A stretch of 64,000 nucleotides of DNA from NCBI RefSeq assembly GCF_949628265.1, contig NC_088790.1, positions 7,630,545-7,694,544 on the forward strand. The letters run 5' to 3'. Of the stretch, positions 46,163-59,555 are shown piece after piece. Position 1 is the stretch's first letter. Each line of letters opens with the position of its first letter. Below the pieces are notes generated by a model. The model made no database searches and had not been told where the DNA came from. It worked only from the letters and a program-made list of their open reading frames with translations. A program made the translations under genes and the position numbers. Source of the stretch: Cloeon dipterum. Its lineage: Eukaryota; Arthropoda; Insecta; Ephemeroptera; Baetidae.

Positions 46163-49100
46163 ATGAAGAGAAGCAGTTTGCAAACTACGAGAGTAAGTCG
46201 GACACTGAAAAGAACACCAACAAGGAAGCAAGTGTCTGAGAGAAACTCTAGTCCAGACTTGCAATCAGTTGCCAAAAAAAGAAACACGGTAATTTCAGGT
46301 CAGGTACTGATTTGCTTAGCTTTTAATTTTCCTTCCTCGTTTCAGACAAACACTATTACTGAGGAGATGATTGGGAAGTTTGTGCATGAAAGATTAACTC
46401 GGAACTCTCATGTTTTTCTTCCATCCCCTGCACCGATTCACTTGAAGTTTGAATCTAGTTGGCTGCACAAATGCGAAGATTGCGGTGATGCGTAAGTAAA
46501 CTGTAGGTAGTTCAAAGGGAAATTGTTCAGTGGAAGGTATTTTTCTAGGTTCCTTAATGAGGAGACTTTCAAACAGCACGTAACTCGCCGCACCATGAAA
46601 ATCACAGTGTGCGATGTCGGCCAAGATAGTGAAGTGTATTACAACCGATGCAACTTCTTGGGTGGAATGAGAAAGCAAGGCAGGAATCAGCAAGTGATCG
46701 ACAAACTGAACATCAAGGTGGAGCCGCTCATCAAAGAGCTGTCCCATAAGTTGAGTGGAGGAGACATTGATCTGTAAGTATACTGCTCAATTTAGTTGAG
46801 GATTTCATTAAAACTAACTTCAAAACTCTCATAGAGCCTCGTTGAAAAAGAATTCGGAGGAGTTCTACAAGCAGGTCCAGGCCAATATAAGAACCAACAA
46901 AGCAAGCAGCCTTGATATCATCGGCAGCGAAGCTAACTCTCAGCCCAGGGCAAAGAGCGGTCCCATCAAATCCACTATGAGCAAACCGGATTCCAACCAG
47001 ATTGAGCCCTTTGGTATGAAGTGCCCAGAGTGCGACTTGCCAATGGCCACGAGGCTCAGGCTGAAGCAGCATCTGGACTTTGAGGGGCCTGAACCTAAAA
47101 TCTGCGCCATTTGCCACCTGCCGATGCCTAACAAGTGCAGTTTGAAGGCGCACGAGAGGCTGCATGAGGCAGCGAGCCAGTCTGCGGACCACTCATTCAT
47201 GTGCCCAGACTGCGGCGTTCAGTTTCTCTCTCGGGACACGCTCTTGACCCACATCCATCAGGATTGCATGCACGGCTTTCTCAGTGCAACCTTCCAGTGT
47301 CCTCAGTGCTGCAAACTGCTCTCCTCGTCTATTAGCTTAGAAGCGCATTTGCTTAATGAGCACACAGAAAAGGTCTATAAGTGCAGTATTTGCCACTTAG
47401 TGGAGTCAAGTCCCGAGGACATAGCCAAGCACATATCGCAGAATCACGTTGAGAATGGCAGGGTAAGCATTGAAATCTGTGTTTGCTGTTTTATTTATTT
47501 ATTTATAATTTTTATTGGAAAATGGCCAGATGTATTTAGATAGACAATCACTGTGATAAACTTTCCAATTAAAACAAAATAATTATTAGACCGTTAAATT
47601 TGGAAATAAGCGCAATGTTATTGTTAAATAAATTTGGCCAAAATACACCATAATTGAATTATATTAAATATTTTTTCAAAGGTAATAAAAAAGAATTATG
47701 TTTTGGTATTATTTTTTTAAAGAACACCATCAAATACTTAAAAATATTATTTTCCTCTGGCACATTAAGTTTATGAAAGTTTGATGATTGATGCTTGCTT
47801 TCTCCTGTTTTCAAAGTGTTACATACCGTTTTAAAACCACCCTTAGCCGTATTGCGTCAATTTTATTTTAAAAGTAAAGATTTGCACATTCCAATATAAG
47901 CTTAAAACCTGTGAACTCATATTTTCAATTAAAATTCAAGGAGGCAGAACTGCAGTACAATTGGTAGTTAAGGGTAGCAATAACAGATTGAGTATTAGTT
48001 TGGTCTTAGTGTAGATTACTAAATATTTATGATAAGAAAAGTTAAGTGTTATTTTCTTCTCCAAACTTGTTTACTGTTGACTCACGTGCAGTTTTAACAA
48101 TTTCAGACTACTGCCAAGAAAGTGATTTTCAACAACTGCGAACTCTGCCCAGGAAGGTACATAAAAAGCAATGACATCCTTTTCCACGTCCACAAGCACG
48201 CAGAAGAAGCAGACTCTTTAGTTTGCTACGTCTGTGCGCCCTGTAATGTGTACGTGGAGACTAAGGAGGAGTTCCGCGAGCACAAGCAACTCTGCAAGCA
48301 ATCTGTTTCCAAATTCAGCACTCTTGAGGTGGGGAAAAGTGAAAAACCAAAGAGCAAGCAAAGCAGCCCAGACCTCACTGACGAGGCCGACTCGCGATCC
48401 TCGACGCCACCTAAGAAGAAAATGAAATCCGACATAGGCCCGCGACGCAAGTCGGACGAGGATCTGCCGCCGGCCAAAAAGAACTGCATCCGTTGTGGTG
48501 GCCCAACTAAAGCGACCAAGAACGCCGCCTGCATGTACTGCCGTTCTAGCAGGGTAAGCGTGTTGTCAGACGACAGCCCCTTCAAGCAGCGCCTCACCAT
48601 CACGCAGCGCGGCATCGCGGTCGAGGAGATCGACACGGACGCATTTGAGGACGCGATCCTAGGCAAGAAAAAGGCCGATGACATTTACAACTGCTACATC
48701 TGCAAGGAGAAGCTGGTCAGCAAGTATGGTGACGTGGAGCACCACTTCCAGGAAAAGCACTGCATCAACTTCACCAGCAAGAAGATCAACACCAAGAACT
48801 TTAAGGTCCAGCTTGAATCCATGAAGAACGAGTTTATGGAGAAGTGCAAGAGTGATTTCAGCTGCAAGTCGTGCCTGTTCAAGACACAGAATGAGACCGA
48901 ATTCAACCGCCACTTGCTGGAGCACAAACCACTAAAACCGATCTCGTACATATGCAAAAATTGCGACATCAGCTTCGCCATGAAGTCGTGCCTTGCCATG
49001 CATCTGGAGCAGAAACACAAGGTCACCGACACTGACGTCTACTTGAAAGACACCGACCAGATGATCAACCGAAAGGAGTCGCCCACCATGAAGGAGAACC

Positions 49101-49204
49101 AATGCCGCGTGTGCTACAAGGAGTTCAACACGGCCCTTGAGATGAACACACACTTCCGCATCCACGGCATGGCCTTCCTGCTGAACAAGACGCGCAGCAC
49201 CTAA
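46163..49204 (+). CDS. C2H2 zinc-finger protein, ZNF532/592/687 (row-like) family
   Basis: Nuclear multi-zinc-finger protein, probably a chromatin or transcription factor. Exons in phase: 46163-46288, 46346-46491, 46549-46773, 46835-47462, 48107-49204; 740 residues. Seen: basic N-terminus, a first finger HKCEDCGDAF with the following RRTMKITVCDV and YYNRCNFL segment, a tight row of fingers (MKCPECDLPM, KICAICHLPMPNKCSLKAHERLH, FMCPDCGVQFLSRDTLLTHIHQDCMH, FQCPQCC, YKCSICH), more fingers in the last exon (CELCPGRY, CIRCGGPTK zinc-ribbon-like, YNCYICKEKL, FSCKSCLFKT, YICKNCDISF, CRVCYKEFNTALEMNTHFRIHGMAF) and a nuclear-localisation stretch PPKKKMK. The order PNxCSLxAHxRLH, then CPxCG, then CxHxxxxxxFxCxxC resembles ZNF532/592/687, related to fly row; this assignment is from memory of the family and moderate. 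Intron 47463-48106 is AT-rich without content. Confidence 0.8.
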
Positions 49205-49969
49205 CAACGAACCGCTGCGCTGGGAGCGCAGGGAGATGCTAAGAAAAAACAGTGATTCGTTCAATAATAATTGTAGTCCCAATTGCTATACGGTTGAAGT
49301 GTCCTCCATAATATACACATTTACAATTTTTAGTACTTAATTATTTTCCTGAATGCAAATATTGCTTGCTGCTTGAATAGCACTTTTGAATCAATTTTGT
49401 TACGAGTCTTTCCTGAATAGACCTTTTAGTTTTTCTTTAGCCATCCGTAACTGACGTCAGAAGCTTGCGTGCTTTAATTATTTATAATTATTAATGTTTT
49501 CAAGAGATCTTGGAAAACCTTCCGCGAACAAGTAGATAAAATGTACTAAAGATTTGTCAAAATTAAACTGAATTAAAACGCTTAATCCTAATTGATGCGA
49601 ATGATTTTATTAAGTCGACTTTGCCAATTCCCACAGTTCAAAACTAATTAAGCTGCTTTCAATGCCTTGACTTATTAAGAATAATGATAAAAGAGTCCGC
49701 TTCCCCAGACGGTTTTGGGTTACCGCGCTTGCGAAGTGAAATTAAACTCGTCGTGGAATTGAAAAATAGGTTTTTTTGTGCCCGCCGACGGTCGCAACCA
49801 CAATATTGGATAATCCGATTCTCATCAAACATCAATTGGATAAAGAGATCGCTGCGTGGATAAAGGATAAACTGCGGCTGTTAGGTTGCAAGCCTGGTTA
49901 CACGGTTGACTTCTCCCCCTTCTCGCTGGCGCTCGCTCGCTCGCTCGACTTCTGATTCCAGCGAGCTTC
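49205..49969. other. Zinc-finger 3' UTR and spacer
   Basis: AT-rich for its first 500 bases, then rising in GC toward the next promoter. No canonical AATAAA was noticed near the stop; AATAAT at about 49263 could serve. Nothing coding is seen. Confidence 0.4.
49923..49948. repeat. GCTC/CGCT tandem repeat
   Basis: Tandem CGCT units immediately upstream of the presumed start site of the FERM gene. Confidence 0.75.
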
Positions 49970-50337
49970 AGTGCGATCTAGATAGAGTTCGCTGAGTGAG
50001 ACGGAGAGGTGCACGAACAGGTGTCGGGTCGGTCGGTCGACGGTCGGTCAGCTTTTTTAATACCGTGTCAGGTGAATCATCCACTGGTCCGCTGCAGTTT
50101 TTTCTTCGTTATTTATTCACGAGTCGAGGGCAGCAACCCCTTAAATTTCTGCATCCCTCCTCGCCTTTCTTCGCTTCGCAAGCAGCTAGAGGGAGAACGC
50201 GCCACAAAATCCTCTCGGCGCTCGCCGTGCGTATTCACCGCTCTCGCGGAGGCAAACGCTCGCTCGCTCTCCCAATGCGAAGGTGCAATTAAACTGAATG
50301 CATGGGTTCACGCCAGGAGAATTTTCAACTCTGACAG
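49970..50337 (+). promoter_or_regulatory. Candidate promoter and noncoding first exon of the FERM gene
   Basis: A GC-rich segment starts at a TCAGT initiator (49968-49972) and ends CTCTGACAG|GTAAGAATG near 50337, a strong donor. The first coding exon of the FERM gene at 54251 begins after an acceptor with 61 bases of leader, so a spliced upstream leader exon is expected. Association with that gene is inferred from order and strand. Confidence 0.45.
50026..50049. repeat. GGTC tandem repeat
   Basis: Five or more copies of the tetramer GGTC with one CGAC interruption, inside the presumed leader exon. Confidence 0.7.
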
Positions 50338-53300
50338 GTAAGAATGATTTGTGACGTCACACACACCGTACGGTATATATATCGTTCACTGCGTCTTTTC
50401 ATATTTCATTGCTTCCTCATTGTTAAAATAATCGAGAGCGCGCGCGTTACTTTAATTACCGACTCGAGTAGTGCATCGAGATTTGAACTGTCAAGAAGAA
50501 GGTCAATAAACTTGTGGGGGAATATTACGAGTTTTGCGCAGAGAGCGGAGATTTTCGCGGAAACTCTGATTTCTATTAAGCATTAATTGCTCCGACCGAA
50601 GGATAGGCGTAATTTTGGTCCGGCACGGAGAATTAATATTTTCCTGGTAACTAATTTTTCTGTGTAGTGTACAATAAAGGCCAGAGCGCGCGGTCGAAGG
50701 TGGGAGAGGAGGAACCCACCTTCTTTTTGCCTCTGGTGGAAATCCTCATGAGATCGAGTTTGTTTTAATTATATTTCTACCGATCGTCTGCTTGTTGCCT
50801 TGCGTGCGTCTGGTTATTATGGTATATTTTTATATACCTGCTGTAAATTTTTTTCCTCTAACTTGAAGCCCTGAGAAAAAGGTACGTGCCCTGGGGGGTA
50901 AGCGGAGCAGTCCGTGAGAATTCACCGTGGATGGACACGGTCTGCCCACAACCCGAGCAATTCAAAAATTCTCCGCCGACACTGCATTTCCATATAATTT
51001 AACACGAATTAGTGCAGGCGCAGCGCGCACCTTTTTCCGCGCCGGGTGATAAATTACTACCATTAATATTTCGCATCTACCGCCGAACAAAAGTATACCT
51101 GCGCTCGCGATGAAAACAATCTCTTATTCTTGCTTGACTGTATGAAACGGGGTCGAATGCGCTGCATTCTTTCTTTCATCTCGGGCTTTTCTGGCGCGGT
51201 GCAATTTAACATATTATTTGATCCGCTTGATGATGTAGTAATTTAGAGCTACGCGCGCGAACTAATTTCTCCTTCCTCTTAACAGATTTCTTGGAATTAA
51301 CCGGACTCTGCGGCCCCTAAGGAATTTTTAGGCATATTAAACGTTTAGCATTAATTTCACTTAATAACTCTAATAAACAAAATTCAGTCTTAAACTGGTC
51401 TAAATCTGATACCGTACGTTTTACTTTAAAATGTTCAGCAAGAATAAAAAATAAATGCTTAAAAAAGAGATCGAGCGCAATATATATTAAAGTTAATGTA
51501 GCATAAAAATTCAAGATGATTGCAAAGAGCGACATCAAAGGGCGCAGTATAGCTCAATTCCCATTAGGGAAAAACAATGAAGCAATTATTTAGATTTCTT
51601 TTGGGTCCTGGGTATTGCTTCAGACATGACGAGAGCAATTATTCTTCTTCTCTTTTGCGTTTTCATTTTCGCTCTAACCATTATTGTCCGGTTTGATTTT
51701 CTTAGAGCGGCAATAATCGGCTAGGAGTACCATACCAACAAATTTTACAAATAACTTAGACGTACGTGACTTGAAAAATGTGTTGAATATTATTTTTCAT
51801 GGCTCTCTTGGAAATTTTTTCTGACAGAGGGAGCAACGTTTTTACTCAACAAAGGAAAGATGCTGTTTTGTGTTGTTGCCGACGTAAAATACTTTTTGTA
51901 TTATGCTGTTGTTCCCCCAGCTATTCAAGGTTCTTTTATTGTTGGGCATCTCATTCTTCGAGTGTTAAAGTAATCCTTATGAATGGTGCCCACCAGCAGT
52001 CACTTTAATGTATGTCTTTAAGGGTCTTGAACTAATCGAATTAAAGAAAAGCAAAAAGTAAAAAAGCCGAGGAAGCCTTGAATGTCCACCAATATGATTT
52101 AAACCGATTATAACTAACATTTAATTTATTTTACCCTGTTATAAAAAGCTTAGATTATTGAGATTATAATTGCAATACCTTGAGGAAGAGAAACTATTAC
52201 CAATAAATCTAATGGCAATTTACATAGGAATAATTATCAATCATTTTTATGAGAAAAATGTATTTGAATAAAGAGCAAAGACCTGGAGCCTCTGGAATTA
52301 TTTCTCGGCATATATACAACTCGTTTGTATATATATATATATTTCATGATGACGTTACGTGTTTTACGCATGCACTGGCACCTTGGGGGATTGCAGCAAC
52401 AAAGTATCGTAAGAAATGACTCTCCAAGCGTGTTGTTGTTTTCCCAGAAAATAGTGCGTATTGTCTCGTAGAAAAGAAACCTTTTTACGTGTATATATAT
52501 TAAAGCGTGCACTTTCATTGTGGACGTGCACAAAGCTGCCGCGCGCACTGCATTCCCAGCTGAGCATGACATTCCTTTCAGAGAAGCAGATTTTCTGCTC
52601 AGCTTGTATAGAAGAGCAGAAAAATGATTGTTCCCTCTTTGTAAATGAAAAGTCTCCGCACCTAACGTTCCCCTTTTTTTTATTTTTCGTTCGCGGCTCT
52701 TTGTGCGAGCTCGAAGCAGCAGAACTCATCAGGCTGAGGGGATTTCGCGATGAAAATTCCCAGGGCGTTGATGCCGTGTTTCTCAATATCCACTAATGGA
52801 ATTTGGCTAATTAACTCGACCCTGCTCGGTGCGGAGGCAAAATTACCGGCGAAAAAACGCGCTCAAGTGTCACACGAACATCACGAAATTGAGACGGCCA
52901 GAACGAGATTTTACGGCCGAACGGCAATTATATTATTTCAAACAGGGCGCTTTTTTGGGCGTTTAGGAGAGGAAAATAATAAAAAAGGACCATTATAATG
53001 TATCATTGGGCTGCTGAGTCACGAACCATTCAACAACACCTATAAAACAAGACCGGTTTCGCTCGACAGGAGATAAAAATGAAATATGCACACGCATGCA
53101 CGGTAGCTCATTACACTCGGAACGGAAACTCAGCTCCAGATTTTTCAAATTTAATTGATATTTTAGTACAGCCGCGGGTGAAATTTCAGCAGAGTCGTGG
53201 CTGCGGCATTTTTTAGAGTTGAGAGTAACACACTGCTTAGGCTTAATTGAAATAAAAGCTGTTCTGCGTGGTGGCGGAGCGGTGAGTGGTTGGACCGTTC

Positions 53301-54250
53301 GCTGGCTGCGCCTCCGTTATTTTTTACGCGGATCCATAACTTCTTCTCTTTAAATTGCGCCGAGAGAGCTTCTTGTGGTCCAAATCGCTAGTGATTGTGA
53401 CAGTTGAATACGCCTCGCTCTCACTGTGCCTGCGCGTTGACGCGAGTCGAAGGTCAAGGGCCTGTCGCGACGACGCCGAGGTGACCCCAGCACACTCGGG
53501 ATGCACATAAACTTGAGGTTTTCCTGTCTCTCTGCGGCCGTAAAATTTCGGTGGGAATGCTACCGAAAAGCGAGAGGAAGAGGCGAAATTAGAATTTGCA
53601 TTGTTGATTTTCCCCTTGAATACGTAATTGCCAGCGCGCATAATTATATTCAGCGAAACCTTGAGTAATTCGATTTCTAACGCGTGGAATTACAAAATGA
53701 TATTCGCAATCAAGTGATGTTGCGCGTTTTCGTCATCTGCGACAAGAATCGCGCGCGCAAAAATGGCAAGGAGACTTGTAGGAAAGAATAGAGCGTTCCC
53801 AGCCTTACGTGCGTTAATATGAATGCACGCTAGTGTGCAGAGTCCGTTTGGCCAGGGTCCAGGGACTGAGGAGGTGCTCTCGCACATACTAATGGCGTGA
53901 TGCGCGCTACAGACAGGGGAAGGGCGCTCTTATACTTAGAACAAATTCACAAAAACTTTTTGCTGAATCCAGGATCAGTTGGAAACCGTGGACAAAGAGC
54001 AGCACGCAGACGATATCAGCGATCGGTAAAATCTGATTTTATGGCAGCTCGCTCCGCTCGTTCCGTCATTTCTAGATCAGAAGAAGCAGAAGCAGATGAA
54101 GCGATAGGCGCGCGATTCTATAATTTTATATGGAGCCGAGTCTGCACGTGAAGGAATTCACATAAGCAAATTGCTATTGTAGCAGCGCGATGACGACGTC
54201 TGTCTCTCTCCCTGCTTTGTTTTTCATTGCGAAACCTTATTTGATTTCAG
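50338..54250 (+). other. Presumed first intron of the FERM gene
   Basis: 3.9 kb without supported coding sequence. It contains a (TA)n run at 52328-52343 and several CpG-rich patches (51.0, 53.4 kb). ORFs at 52364-52786 and 53324-53641 show no family resemblance. Confidence 0.4.
52328..52343. repeat. (TA)n microsatellite
   Basis: Eight tandem TA units in noncoding DNA. Confidence 0.8.
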
Positions 54251-54311
54251 ATCACCTTTCTTGCTCAGGAATGACTCATGACAATTGTGTTGCGACCGAA
54301 ACGTAGACAAT

Positions 54312-57300
54312 ATGAGGTGCTTTGTTTGGAAAAAGTCGCAGAGCTTCCTCTGCAAAATCGTTCTCCTCGACGAGCAAGAGCTGATTCAGGAAATTAATGT
54401 GAGCCGCGCGCTGTTTGTCTTGCTTTTTCCACTTCATTTCGTAATCAAACATCTTTGCAGGACTCGACCTCGGGCCAAGAACTTTTAGACACGGTCTTTC
54501 GGCATCTGAATCTTTTAGAGACTGCATATTTCGGACTGCGCTACCTGGACCCCTCAAATCAGCCGGTTAGTTGGTTTTCACTCTGCTTGATTCATTGTTT
54601 GCTCTGCGGCACTAACTCTCCCACTCAGCGTCGTTCCGCAAACCAATTAGGCTAATTGCTAATGGCTCCTTGTTTGATTCCAGCACTGGTTGGACGTGAA
54701 CAAAAAAGTAGCGAAACAGTTGAAAGGTAAATACATATATATTTTACGTCTCCTCGCAGATAATTCAAATTTTTCCTGCTCGAATTCTTTCATAACGAGA
54801 AGCTCTTTTTCTTCCAGGCTCAGATCTCTTTACGCTTTACTTTGGTGTCAAGTTTTACGCGGTCGACCCGTGCAAGCTGCTCGAAGAAATCACAAGGTAA
54901 TAATTCAGTCATTCAATTTACGCAGTTAGTATGTGGGTCGTGTAAAACCTAATTGTTTAATGAGAATTTATATACTGGCGGGGGGACTGGAGCCATTTCA
55001 TCAATTGAAATACGATCTCGCACTAAAGCTTTAACAGCAGGGAGGCCGGCGCACATTTCAACCACGCACCAACCAACCTTTGGAAGAAGGTTAATTCGGT
55101 TCGTGTTACTTTCTTTTGTTGCAGGTATCAGTTCTTCCTGCAAGTAAAACAAGACATTCTCCAAGGTAGATTGCCTGTGACGTTTGACTTGGCAACTGAA
55201 CTTGGCGCCTATGTCATCCAATGTGAGTCGCTCATGGGATCAATTTTATTTCACACACGGGTTTAATTATTTTCCTTCCGTGCCAAATAATTTGAATTTA
55301 CAAGTGCGAGTCAAACGGTGATTTACGTTTGATTTTTACATGTGCAGCTGAGCTCGGTGATTTTGATCCGCGGCGTCATTCCCACGGATATGTGTCCGAA
55401 TTTCAATTGGTCTCTAATCAAACGTTCGAGCTGGAGAGCAGAATATCGGATCTACACAAGGGTTTAATGTGAGCCTGCTCAATTTAAGATGTAGATAGTC
55501 GCAGATTTTGACATTTTTTGCCCTTCTCAGTGGACAAATTCCAGCAGTCGCCGAGTTGAATTACTTGGAAAAAGTCAAATGTTTGGATATGTACGGTGTG
55601 GATCTTCATCCAGTGCTGGTAAATAATTTTTTGAAAAAATATTGTGTGAAATTATAATTTTAGCATCCGATTATTAGGGTGAAGACAATGTTGAGTACTT
55701 TCTTGGACTCACGCCTAGTGGAATAATAGTGCTTAGAAATAAAACCAAAGTGGGCAATTATTTATGGTGAGACATTAATAATTAAAATTGTGAGTTTAGC
55801 TTCATGTTGGTTTATCTCTCGCAGGCCCAGGATTACCAAAGTTTACTTCAAAGTGAGATACTTCATGCTGCGGGTGTGCGATAAAAATGTGAGTATCTCT
55901 AGCAAGGGCAATAAACAGTGAGCGCAAATAAATATTTTAGAACGAAGAAACAACGTACGGTTTTGAGACTCCCTCTAAGCAAGCGTGCAAACATTTGTGG
56001 AAGTGCTGTGTCGAGCATCATGCCTTCTTTAGACTTTTGCAAGTAACGCCGGCCTCTTCAGATAATTTATTCTCGTCCAGATTTAGATACAGGTACTTGA
56101 ACGATATTGATCAGCGTGCGTTACGGCGTGAAATATATTCCCTGCTTGCAGTGGCCGGACGGAAAAGCAAGCGCAGTTGGACGCGCAAATGAGAATCAGG
56201 AGCCCGCCCCAATTTTCCCGAACCCCTAGCAGAAGACACCAAAGAAGAGTCGTCGAGGGAGCTCAAGAATGTAAGCTCATTATTCACGAAATCCACTCCC
56301 GTCTATGCAACTCACTCTTTCGCAGGTCCGAAAATCGTCGATGAAAACTTGAAGCAGGAAATGATGCTCCTCAATACCAAAATTATTTCGATACCACAAC
56401 CTGTTTGGTAATTAAAATTCATTAGTCTATCAAAAATCAACAAACAAAATTAGATATTTCAATAGTAAAATCAATAACTCCTTGCATTTTTATGACAGCA
56501 AAAAGTGAATATAAATATTTTGCACGCTCTCTTAAAAACAGCAACTGATAAATAAATTTGATTAAATTATTTTAATAAACGCAGATATGCGTGCAACACT
56601 GAATCTACAATTCCTCAATTTTGAAATATTTTTTATGCTTCTCTCGCAGTCAATTTTCTTGCCGTACACTTTTTATTATAATATTTTTCACATTTCTCGC
56701 CAAAATTTAATTCATTAATCTTTCTTCAGTGCACCTGAAATGCACAGCACCTCCATGCCCAACGGGTCAGACTCGCCCAAGTCGACGAGAAGCGCGCCAT
56801 GGACCAAACCAAGAGGACTATACACTGGATCTGCGAGTCCCAGGTCGGTGCGTTCTGCGGGCCACAGACCCATGTTCCAAAACTACCACCGACGCTCGGA
56901 CAGCGTTGAAAGTCAAACGTCGATCGACAAAGAAGTCAAAAGGTAATTTGACACTTCTGGGAAACAATAATCGCAAGCTAGATTGCTTCCTATTGCTCAC
57001 TTCCCTTGAGGAATTCCCATATTAGTAGACTCATTAAAGTAACTGTCGAGCCCGGAAACTTAATAAACAAATTTACCTCAGGCACAGGAGAAGGAGCAAA
57101 AGAGGCTCAGACAATGAAAGTGAGCACTCAAAGACCTCAGGTCGTTCCCACCGTCACCGGCACCGCAGAGAATCTGACACGGAGAACGACAGTCATAGGC
57201 ACTCCCGCCGGCACAGCAGCAGCAGACACAGGTTGCTTTGAGAAACAAATACGCTATGAGACAGCAAATCTAATTTGCTACGGTTCCAGGCATAGTAGTA

Positions 57301-59242
57301 ACTACGAACTGGTCGATTCGGAAGAAATGTGGAGGAAGGTGCAGCGGCAGCTGGATGAGAGCCGCGCGCAAATTCATCAAGCCACCGTTATCAGGGATTT
57401 GGGCTCCACCAGGCATGCCGCCTACTCAAACGCGATAGACACTACTTCTGAACCGGCGTACAATCTTCACAAGAGGAAACATAGGAAACACAGGTGCTTC
57501 AATCTGTCATCCTTAGTTACAAAGCAAATGATTCCATTATTTTACTAATTCTTGCAAATTTTCAATTTTTAATAAATTTGCTACTGACTTAAACAAGTAT
57601 GGAAGTATTAGGACATAATATTTGGGCAATATGCGAGACTGAAGTGTTTCAGATAGCAAATTTTCAATGCAGAAGATACATTTCCGCGAAATAAAAATTT
57701 TTGCTCGTTTATCTTGCCTAAGGAATAATTAAAAGGGAAAAATGCAACACTTTACTTTATCGTACATTTTTAATGATCGTTACAAGCTTTAGTTGTTTAC
57801 TGTGACTTTTCTTGGGGAAAAAAGATTTTTAATCCTTTTATAGTCGATTTGTAGAGCAGAAATGTGTTAAAGTGCGCATCACGTCATTATTTTTCAGGTC
57901 GAGGTCTCCCTCCAGTAGAAATGCGGCGTTGCCGGAGGAAATAAAGCGGCAGCTTGAGTTCGACCTGGTGGACACAGAAGGCATGCCGGAGGACAGGCTG
58001 CGCGAGATCGATTACAAAGTGGTGGAAACGAGGTCAAAATCATTAAAACCCAAGATTTCCGCAGCCACGAATAAGCACCGCCATCGCTCGCCGCGGAGCG
58101 TGAATGGGTAAATAGGCAGCTGCTTTGAAGTTTGTGTCGACGAGGTGTATATGTTTGTCGTGTGTCATTATTGCAGCATGGGCAAAGAACAGCCACCTGA
58201 CAATGGTGACAGTCCTCCTCCCCCATACTCTCCCCCTCAGAATGCAAATAGCAATGGTTCGGAGGAGAATGTGCGATTAAATAGCGGTCTTTCCTTCTCT
58301 CTGGCATGCGACTCTGACAATGTTATTAACAACAATTCCGCTCCAAGGTTAGGCAGATATTAATGCTGTTTGTGCATTTTGTGTTTTAATTAAATTGTCA
58401 CGAACCCTCATCTCAAATTTAACCCGCGATTAATGTGACTTGCAGACTGGATGCCGACGAAAACTACAGCTTGCCGCCGTACGAAACCTCTTACAGACCC
58501 CCATACCTCAATTCTTCCATAAATTATAACGCACCCAGTTCACTCAGCTTGCCGAACGGCAACTTGAAAATAGGAGCAAGGCAGCAACACAACAGTCTCG
58601 ACAACAACTTCAACCCGGCCGCGGACGTGAACAGCTCTTATAGGTGAGTTGCGTTTAATTTGCGCGCGTGGCGCCACTTTTTTCCGCTTTGCTGATTTTC
58701 ATTTGCCTTTCCCAGACTCGACGACAACGCGAGATATCGACAGAGCCCAATGTCAAACGTCAGTAATGCACAGCCGTCGCACTCGCGCTTGAATATTCTC
58801 CGCACTCACGCGGCAAATTCCCCATCGTTTCTGCCCTCACCTGTTGGCCCTTACCTCCCTCATGTGTCGCTGTATGAAAAAAATCAATATGCAAAGCCGG
58901 CACCACGCAGTCCAGAGAGTGTACGCAGCACCCGGTCCACCCCTGCGTCTGTGTGGATGCGACCCAAACAGCACATGAAAGAGGCAACATATGTCAAGGT
59001 ATGTTTCATACACGTACTCGCAAGTGTGAAAATCGATTTTGCGGTTGAGCCAATCGGAGAAAACTCTAATTCAACCGTGACGCCCCTCTTTTGTCGTTTT
59101 GCAGACCGCCGACCAGAAAATCGAGCCTGATGACCGCAGCCCCTCCCTCGACCGGTGCTCCAGAAACCGCTCTTCCAGCCTGGAACTCGTGCTGTCGCCC
59201 CTGATCCAAAGTACCAAAGACCACTACAGCAACCAGCAGTAA
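54312..59242 (+). CDS. FERM-domain protein, EPB41L4A-like
   Basis: Band-4.1-family membrane-cytoskeleton adaptor. Exons in phase: 54312-54398, 54461-54565, 54684-54726, 54818-54896, 55125-55222, 55348-55468, 55531-55618, 55678-55766, 55825-55888, 55941-56092, 56152-56270, 56326-56407, 56730-56942, 57082-57231, 57290-57493, 57898-58107, 58177-58347, 58446-58643, 58716-58998, 59105-59242; 897 residues. Seen: FERM F1 ([30 protein letters not shown]), F2 ([52 protein letters not shown]), F3 ([63 protein letters not shown]), FERM-adjacent RFRYSGRT, then Arg/Ser-rich disorder ([35 protein letters not shown]) and a conserved block [34 protein letters not shown] matching EPB41L4A. A proline patch PPPPYSPP follows. 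EPB41L5/yurt is the next alternative, but [25 protein letters not shown] and the tail favour 4A. Confidence 0.92.
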
Positions 59243-59366
59243 GTACCAAACTCGACACGACTGTGACGACGCGAAAAGTCCTGTTTTCTAGTTATGTGAC
59301 GTGAGGCTATTTCATTTGCTGTGCTTTTTATAGTTAACGGACGTAGACTCGATTTTTCTCTCTCAG

Positions 59367-59555
59367 CCAATCACGTTTTATGGGCTTACCTAATGGACAA
59401 TTTCGATATGCTGGTTTGATTCGCAGACCCCTGCTCGAAGTATAAAAGACATGGGCCCGCAGTCATCCGCCGCGCGATCCTTTGACGGCCCCAGCAAATT
59501 GATGCCAAAACCCAACAAGCCCGACTTATCCCACGAGATGAGCACAGAACTCTAA
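59367..59555 (+). other. Alternative 3' coding exons of the FERM gene
   Basis: Two open segments in different frames follow the annotated stop. From acceptor 59367, joined to donor 59238, 26 codons end at TAA 59443-59445. From acceptor 59427, phase 0, 42 codons (TPARSIKDMGPQSSAARSFD to SHEMSTEL) end at TAA 59553-59555; these would join the 58998 donor in phase if exon 59105-59242 is skipped. The second looks like real coding sequence by composition. Confidence 0.45.
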
